Below, piece by piece: positions 59,349 through 64,000 of a stretch of 64,000 bases of DNA. Within the stretch, counting starts at the first letter, position 1; every line of letters begins with the position of its first letter. Location: positions 682,001 through 746,000 of the forward strand of contig NZ_PKIE01000001.1 of NCBI RefSeq assembly GCF_002860865.1, in the 5' to 3' direction. The stretch is from Streptococcus mitis (lineage in GTDB: Bacteria; Bacillota; Bacilli; Lactobacillales; Streptococcaceae). A program made the position numbers and the translations under genes. Below the pieces are notes generated by a model. The model did no database searches and was not told the DNA's origin. It was given only the letters and a program-made list of their open reading frames with translations.

Positions 59349-60329
59349 ATGAACAAACTGAAAACACTCATCCAACAAGTCACCCATTACTTGTCTCGTT
59401 TCAAAAAACAAGATAAGAAGCGTGGCTCACCAAAACTCATCAAGACAACACGGAAAAACGTGAATATCCTAGTCCTTACTGGATTAGGATTTTTAGTTTT
59501 CATCGGAGCTACTGGTTCCCTGCGTGCCATCACACTTTCAAGCAAGGTCACCTCACTTGAAAAGGAGGTCAAAAAAGCTCAATCCTCTCAAGTGGTGACT
59601 ACGACAACCGACACCGACTACCGCTTAACCTATTACCTCAACGACTTTGTCGCAGCCTACTTCTCTTTCTCTGATAAGGCTGAGGAACAAGAAGCCCAAA
59701 TCGAAAAGCTCAATAGTTTCTATGACGTTGAACCTGAGATTAAGTCACAAGGTCAGAAGCGAACACCGATGTCTCTGGTCTCAGCTAGGTTATTGTTGCT
59801 GACGGAGAACACGGCGACTTATCAAGTGACCTACAAGCAAAAAGTCGGTGATAGGGAGGAAGAAATTACCACAGGGTTTAATATCCCTTTCGCTTCTAAA
59901 AATGGCTCCTACTACGTTTCTGGACTTCCCTGGTATTCTAGCCTAAGCGACAACCAAGCTAAAGGCTTTGACAAAGAATCCGCCCTCAGACTAACCGCTT
60001 CTGACAATCTCCCAGAAAAGACACACAAGAAAGTCAAGAAGTTCCTCAACGTCTTCTTTACCAACTACACCACAGACCAAGACAATCTGGACTTGGTCGG
60101 TAAAGATTTAGTTGTGCTTGAAAATACGACTTTCAAGTCACTAGACTATGTCTATCTGACAGAAGACGGTGATGCCATTACCGCCTATGTTCAAGTCACC
60201 TTTGAAGTTGCTGCTAACACTCGCTCAGAGAATTTCACTCTGACCCTTACGCCTAAAGGGAATTCCTACTACGTCACAAAAGTGGCTCATACCATTCCAA
60301 AAGATTATGCAAAACATGAAGGAGAATAA
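59349..60329 (+). CDS. Conjugation channel protein, TcpC/Orf13-like
   Basis: 326 residues with one membrane segment at about 37-60 and two extracellular NTF2-like domains, as in TcpC and Orf13 of Tn916 (VirB8-like). It anchors the secretion complex and, in related systems, brings the cell-wall hydrolase to it. In Tn916 orf13 lies at the far end of the module; here the gene is at the front, as in ICESt3-like elements. Confidence 0.85.
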   Translation: MNKLKTLIQQVTHYLSRFKKQDKKRGSPKLIKTTRKNVNILVLTGLGFLVFIGATGSLRAITLSSKVTSLEKEVKKAQSSQVVTTTTDTDYRLTYYLNDFVAAYFSFSDKAEEQEAQIEKLNSFYDVEPEIKSQGQKRTPMSLVSARLLLLTENTATYQVTYKQKVGDREEEITTGFNIPFASKNGSYYVSGLPWYSSLSDNQAKGFDKESALRLTASDNLPEKTHKKVKKFLNVFFTNYTTDQDNLDLVGKDLVVLENTTFKSLDYVYLTEDGDAITAYVQVTFEVAANTRSENFTLTLTPKGNSYYVTKVAHTIPKDYAKHEGE

Positions 60330-60334
60330 CATCT

Positions 60335-60559
60335 ATGAACACAAGCTCACTACAACAATTCCTCCAAGGGGATGGCGCTTGGATTATCACTGCTGTGGCA
60401 ATCCTTCTTGCCATCAAGGCTTGGAAAAATAGCTCCTGGCTCCAACTCTTTTCCGTCATCGGATTTTGGGGAATCATCATGTCTATGACCAAAGGGCAAC
60501 AGATTCTCTCTGTCATTGGCTGGTTCCTACGCCTCTTTGGTATTGAAACGGGGCTCTGA
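60335..60559 (+). CDS. Small membrane protein, TcpD-like
   Basis: 74 residues with two hydrophobic segments (about 13-28 and 33-50). It lies directly after the TcpC-like gene and ends 1 bp before the next start. Size and place match TcpD/Orf17b of Tn916-type channels. Confidence 0.75.
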   Translation: MNTSSLQQFLQGDGAWIITAVAILLAIKAWKNSSWLQLFSVIGFWGIIMSMTKGQQILSVIGWFLRLFGIETGL

Positions 60560-60560
60560 T

Positions 60561-60983
60561 ATGAACAACGATAAAGAACCACTCTATGACTACGCTAGGG
60601 GGCTAAACGCTCCCTACTGGATTCAGGAAATCAAGACACAAAAAGGGGCACGTATCTGGTACTTCGCAACACCGATGCAGCTGTCCTTTTTTGTTGTTTT
60701 TATTCTCGTCTTTGTCGTCATGCTCCTGGGACTTTCTTTCATCCTTGTCCCACTAGCTAAAATCACTCACTCCATCTCCATGTTGCTCTATGCTTACGTT
60801 CCTTACAAACTCGCTAAATTCTACACAGAGTATGAACCGCACGGAAAGAAAATGCACATCTTTCTGGCTGACTACTTACGTTACCTCTATGAATTCCGCT
60901 GGAACAAGAAAGCCATCTACCACGATGAGCGAGTGGAATCTTATGACGATGAAGACATTGTCTTTGAACAAATACACCTTTAG
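60561..60983 (+). CDS. TcpE-like conjugation membrane protein
   Basis: 140 residues from the ATG at 60,561 (MNNDKEPLYDYARGLNAPYW). Two membrane segments (about 38-62 and 68-90) lie between a short N-terminus and an acidic C-terminal tail. This is the TcpE/Orf17 layout. The longer frame upstream is in the TcpD-like gene and is not used. Confidence 0.85.
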   Translation: MNNDKEPLYDYARGLNAPYWIQEIKTQKGARIWYFATPMQLSFFVVFILVFVVMLLGLSFILVPLAKITHSISMLLYAYVPYKLAKFYTEYEPHGKKMHIFLADYLRYLYEFRWNKKAIYHDERVESYDDEDIVFEQIHL

Positions 60984-60995
60984 AAAGGAGGCTCT

Positions 60996-63500
60996 ATGGC
61001 ACTAAAACTACAATACCCCATTAAAGCCACACATGAAAACTTAGCTTTTCGCAAAGACAAACAAGTCATGGCTTACTACCGTATTCCTAATACACCCATC
61101 ACCATTACTGATGATGAGAAAAAAGGAAAGCACAAAATCACGGTCAGTCAGATGCTTAAAAAACTGGCTAAAAACCAGCACTTTGACATCTCACTCATTC
61201 CCAAGGATTACCTCCTGGAAGAAAAGATGCGTGACTTTATGGATGCCCTCTCGCCAAACAATCAAACACTTGGTGAGGATTTGCTGCTCTATACCGTAGA
61301 TAAGCTAACGGATGAAATGGAAATTCCTTATCGGTTTGACTGGTTGGTGGGTGTTCGTCTTAGAAAACATGACAAGGGAGCTAGTCTTGCTTACCTCGCC
61401 TATGAACGACTCTCTGAGATTTCAGAGACCCTAGCAAATGGGCTAGGCTTTGAATTGGAAGAAGAAAAGCCCTGGTTTGAAGATTATCTCGCTGACGAAC
61501 AAGTCATCTACCAAGTGCTTTCAACACTTCGTTGTCGTCGTCTGACAGATGATGAACTCTTCTACTACCAGCGGATGCAATACCTCCGCTACATTCCCCA
61601 CCTCAAGAAAGAAGTCATTGCTAACCGTTCCCTTTTCAATGTCACAGACACCTTGATTAAAAGCATGAACGGAGGCTTTCTCAAACTCGAAAGTCCCTAC
61701 GGCAACTCTTTTGTAACCATTCTTCCCGTTGGGAAATTCAACACCATCTTCAACGGCTTCCATCTAGGAGAATTTGTCCAGCGCCTCAACTTTCCCGTGG
61801 AACTGCGCTTCAAGTCTGAGTTCATTGACCGCAATAAAATCAAAGGGAAAATGGGACGCTCTAACACTCGCTACAAGAACATCATGGAAGAAGCTGAGAA
61901 TACCGATACCGTCCAACAAGACGAGATTATCATGGGCTCATTCTCGCTGAAAGACCTAATGAAGAAAGTAGGGAATAAAGAAGAAATCATTGAATATGGT
62001 GCTTACCTCATCGTCTCTGGTTCATCCCTTAGTCAGCTAAGAAGCCGCCGTCAAGTTGTCCTCAACTACTTTGATGACATGGGCGTTGAAATCAGTGAGG
62101 CAAGCCATGACACTCCTTATCTCTTTCAAGCTCTGCTCTACGGTCAAGACTTGCAAAAGAAAACACGAACCTGGACACACATGGTCACCAGTCGTGGATT
62201 TGCGGAGCTCATGCCCTTCACCAACACATCCGCTGGTAACCGTATTGGTTGGTATATCGGACGAGTCGATAACTGGACAGGTCGCTGGGATAACATCGAA
62301 AAAGCCATTAACGCTTCTAAAAACATTGTCCTCTTTAATGCGACTGTCGGTAATAAAGAAGACATTGCAGGAAAAATCACCAAGAACCCACACATCATCA
62401 TTACAGGTGCCACAGGTCAAGGAAAGTCTTTCTTAGCACAGATTATTTTCTTATCTGTTGCTCTTCAAAACGTAAAGACACTCTACATTGACCCCAAACG
62501 AGAACTGCGCCATCACTACCAAGAAATCATCAATAGTCCTGAGTTTGCCCGTCTCTATCCTGAACGCAAGAAACAAATTGAAGCCTTCAACTTTGTCACA
62601 CTCGATAGCTCACTCACTTCCAACCACGGAGTGCTTGACCCTATTGTTGTTCTGGATAAAGAACAAGCCGTTGAGGTCGCTAAGAATATGCTGGAATTCT
62701 TGCTCCAAGCGGTTGACAACGTCACCATGGATCAGAAGACAGCCATTACCGAAACCATCAACGACATTGTCGATAAGAGACAAGCAGGTCAAACCGTTGG
62801 CTTTAAGCACGTTCTGGAAGCACTCAAAGACAGTGACAATGACCAAATCGCCTCAGTTGGTCGCTACCTCACTTCTATTGTGACCAATTCCATCTTGGAA
62901 CTTGCCTTCTCTGATGGAACAACGCAAGGGCTCAATTATGAGTCACAAGTCACTGTACTTGAAGTTGCTAATCTGAAATTACCTAAGACAGACGCAACGA
63001 AGATTTCAGACCATGAACGAAACTCTATCGCTCTTATGTTTGCCCTTGGTGCTTTCTGTACCCACTTTGGAGAACGTGATGAAAGCGAAGATACCATTGA
63101 GTTCTTTGACGAAGCCTGGATTCTTATGAAGTCTGCCGAAGGTCAAGCCGTTATCAAGAATATGCGCCGTATCGGTCGCTCAAAAAACAACACCTTGGCA
63201 CTCATCACACAATCTGTCCATGATGCTGAAAATGATGATGACACAACGGGCTTTGGAACCATCTTTGCCTTCTACGAAAAATCAGAACAAGAAGATATTC
63301 TCAAACACGTCAATCTGGAACCAACCGAAAGCAACCTGGAATGGATTGACAACATGATTTCAGGGCAATGCCTCTACTATGATGTCTATGGCAATCTGAA
63401 CATGATTTCCATTCACAATATCTTTGAAGACATCGACATGCTTCTGAAACCAATGAAAGCAACGGTATCATCTAGCCTTGAAAATAAATATGCTAGTTAG
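60996..63500 (+). CDS. Conjugation ATPase, VirB4/TcpF (Orf16)-like
   Basis: 834 residues. Walker A GATGQGKS is at about 470-477 and Walker B in IEFFDEAWILMKS. The RIGRSKNNTLALITQS segment is typical of VirB4 ATPases. It powers the secretion channel from the cytoplasmic face. GAAAGGAGG precedes the start, 12 bp after the TcpE-like stop. Confidence 0.94.
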   Translation: MALKLQYPIKATHENLAFRKDKQVMAYYRIPNTPITITDDEKKGKHKITVSQMLKKLAKNQHFDISLIPKDYLLEEKMRDFMDALSPNNQTLGEDLLLYTVDKLTDEMEIPYRFDWLVGVRLRKHDKGASLAYLAYERLSEISETLANGLGFELEEEKPWFEDYLADEQVIYQVLSTLRCRRLTDDELFYYQRMQYLRYIPHLKKEVIANRSLFNVTDTLIKSMNGGFLKLESPYGNSFVTILPVGKFNTIFNGFHLGEFVQRLNFPVELRFKSEFIDRNKIKGKMGRSNTRYKNIMEEAENTDTVQQDEIIMGSFSLKDLMKKVGNKEEIIEYGAYLIVSGSSLSQLRSRRQVVLNYFDDMGVEISEASHDTPYLFQALLYGQDLQKKTRTWTHMVTSRGFAELMPFTNTSAGNRIGWYIGRVDNWTGRWDNIEKAINASKNIVLFNATVGNKEDIAGKITKNPHIIITGATGQGKSFLAQIIFLSVALQNVKTLYIDPKRELRHHYQEIINSPEFARLYPERKKQIEAFNFVTLDSSLTSNHGVLDPIVVLDKEQAVEVAKNMLEFLLQAVDNVTMDQKTAITETINDIVDKRQAGQTVGFKHVLEALKDSDNDQIASVGRYLTSIVTNSILELAFSDGTTQGLNYESQVTVLEVANLKLPKTDATKISDHERNSIALMFALGAFCTHFGERDESEDTIEFFDEAWILMKSAEGQAVIKNMRRIGRSKNNTLALITQSVHDAENDDDTTGFGTIFAFYEKSEQEDILKHVNLEPTESNLEWIDNMISGQCLYYDVYGNLNMISIHNIFEDIDMLLKPMKATVSSSLENKYAS

Positions 63501-63514
63501 AAAGGAGGGCTCAC

Positions 63515-64000
63515 ATGCAAGAAGCCTTTGAGAAACTAAAAGGCGTGGACATCTTCGCCTTAAAATCGTATCTGGAAAAGACATCAAAAATTGAGACCTC
63601 CATTATCGTGGCAATGAATGAGATTTTCGTCAATCTCTTTTTCTTTCTCCTCAATCTGGTGGTCGGATTCTTCTCCCTCATGATTCGTATCATGGAGAAC
63701 ATTGACCTCTACGACTCTTACAAAACCTATGTCTATAACGCTGCTAAATCCATCTGGCAGGGACTAACAGGTTCAACTTCTGGCGGATTATCAAGTGGTT
63801 CCCTAGTTTCCATGCTTCTGACCATCGGAGCCTTTTACCTCTTCTACCAGTATTTCTTTTCTCGTGGAAACTTCATGCGAAAAGTCCTTCATGTGCTTCT
63901 CGTCGCCTTGCTAGGCTTTGGGTACTTCGGAACTGTCGCTTCCACTTCTGGCGGTCTCTACATTCTTGATACGGTTGATAATCTTGCGGCCACTGTCACC
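63515..64000 (+). CDS. VirB6/TcpH (Orf15)-like channel protein, cut by window edge
   Basis: The first 162 residues are present. It starts MQEAFEKLKGVDIFALKSYL with AAAGGAGG upstream. Membrane segments lie at about 32-58, 86-112 and 120-140. The full protein is usually 700-900 residues and forms the inner-membrane pore. The element continues past the right edge. Confidence 0.85.
   Translation, partial: MQEAFEKLKGVDIFALKSYLEKTSKIETSIIVAMNEIFVNLFFFLLNLVVGFFSLMIRIMENIDLYDSYKTYVYNAAKSIWQGLTGSTSGGLSSGSLVSMLLTIGAFYLFYQYFFSRGNFMRKVLHVLLVALLGFGYFGTVASTSGGLYILDTVDNLAATVT

Noticed and set aside
60516..60560. Upstream extension of the TcpE-like gene (15 more codons)
   Set aside because: It lies inside the TcpD-like gene in another frame. 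The ATG at 60,561 follows the TcpD-like stop at once and matches the family length.

Overview
The window reads as the chromosome of a mitis-group Streptococcus (S. mitis, S. pseudopneumoniae, S. pneumoniae or a close relative). It has low GC content, four BOX-type repeats, a RUP-like mini-element, the CiaRH two-component system, a PhtE-like histidine-triad surface protein, the chromosome-segregation protein RocS and the PBP2a cofactor MacP. From memory, these gene blocks are not in the pneumococcal reference order (ciaRH next to a pht gene; suf, glmU and lysS blocks in one run). That favours a commensal relative or a rearranged strain, but it was not checked by search.

Positions 1 to about 42,600 are core chromosome, mostly on the minus strand. 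In order they hold: a truncated pht gene behind tandem zinc-repressor (AdcR) sites; ciaR-ciaH; pepN; a tightly overlapping five-gene cluster (DUF2829/Tad2-like, SDR, Nudix, PEP-utilising TIM barrel, ASCH); a broken IS630 transposase; the sufCDSUB iron-sulfur operon; dnaX with a free-methionine sulfoxide reductase; rpsA and two tRNAs (Tyr, Gln); a peptide-binding lipoprotein and ilvE; an IS630-Spn1-like remnant interrupted by a RUP-like element; an ATP-grasp/esterase/esterase operon; nifS-thiI; a GDPD phosphodiesterase and an exonuclease; rocS, mtnN, macP, Nudix and glmU; then, on the plus strand, a GH25 lysozyme, DUF368, a YbaK-type deacylase, a phosphatase and lysS.

From just after lysS to the right edge lies an integrative and conjugative element of the Tn916/ICESt3 type, truncated by the window. 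Its left arm (minus strand) carries cargo: a Type III restriction-modification pair, an SOS-type operon (ImmA-like peptidase, LexA/HdiR-like self-cleaving repressor, UmuC-like polymerase, YolD-like protein, small protein), and a regulator followed by a Shedu-type nuclease gene whose frame is broken at a run of seven A residues. Its right arm (plus strand) is the transfer module: a long structured leader, two DUF961 proteins, the FtsK-like coupling protein, an oriT-like repeat, the Rep_trans relaxase, an AbrB/RelE toxin-antitoxin pair, and the TcpC/D/E/F/H-like secretion channel. Overlapping divergent promoters around a palindrome at 53,008-53,048 separate the two arms and look like the element's main switch.

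The most interesting points are the possibly phase-variable Shedu gene, the switch and attenuator-like leader of the element, the SOS cassette with its matching palindromes, and the uncharacterised five-gene cluster that contains a Tad2-like protein and a PEP-domain protein lacking the usual catalytic cysteine.
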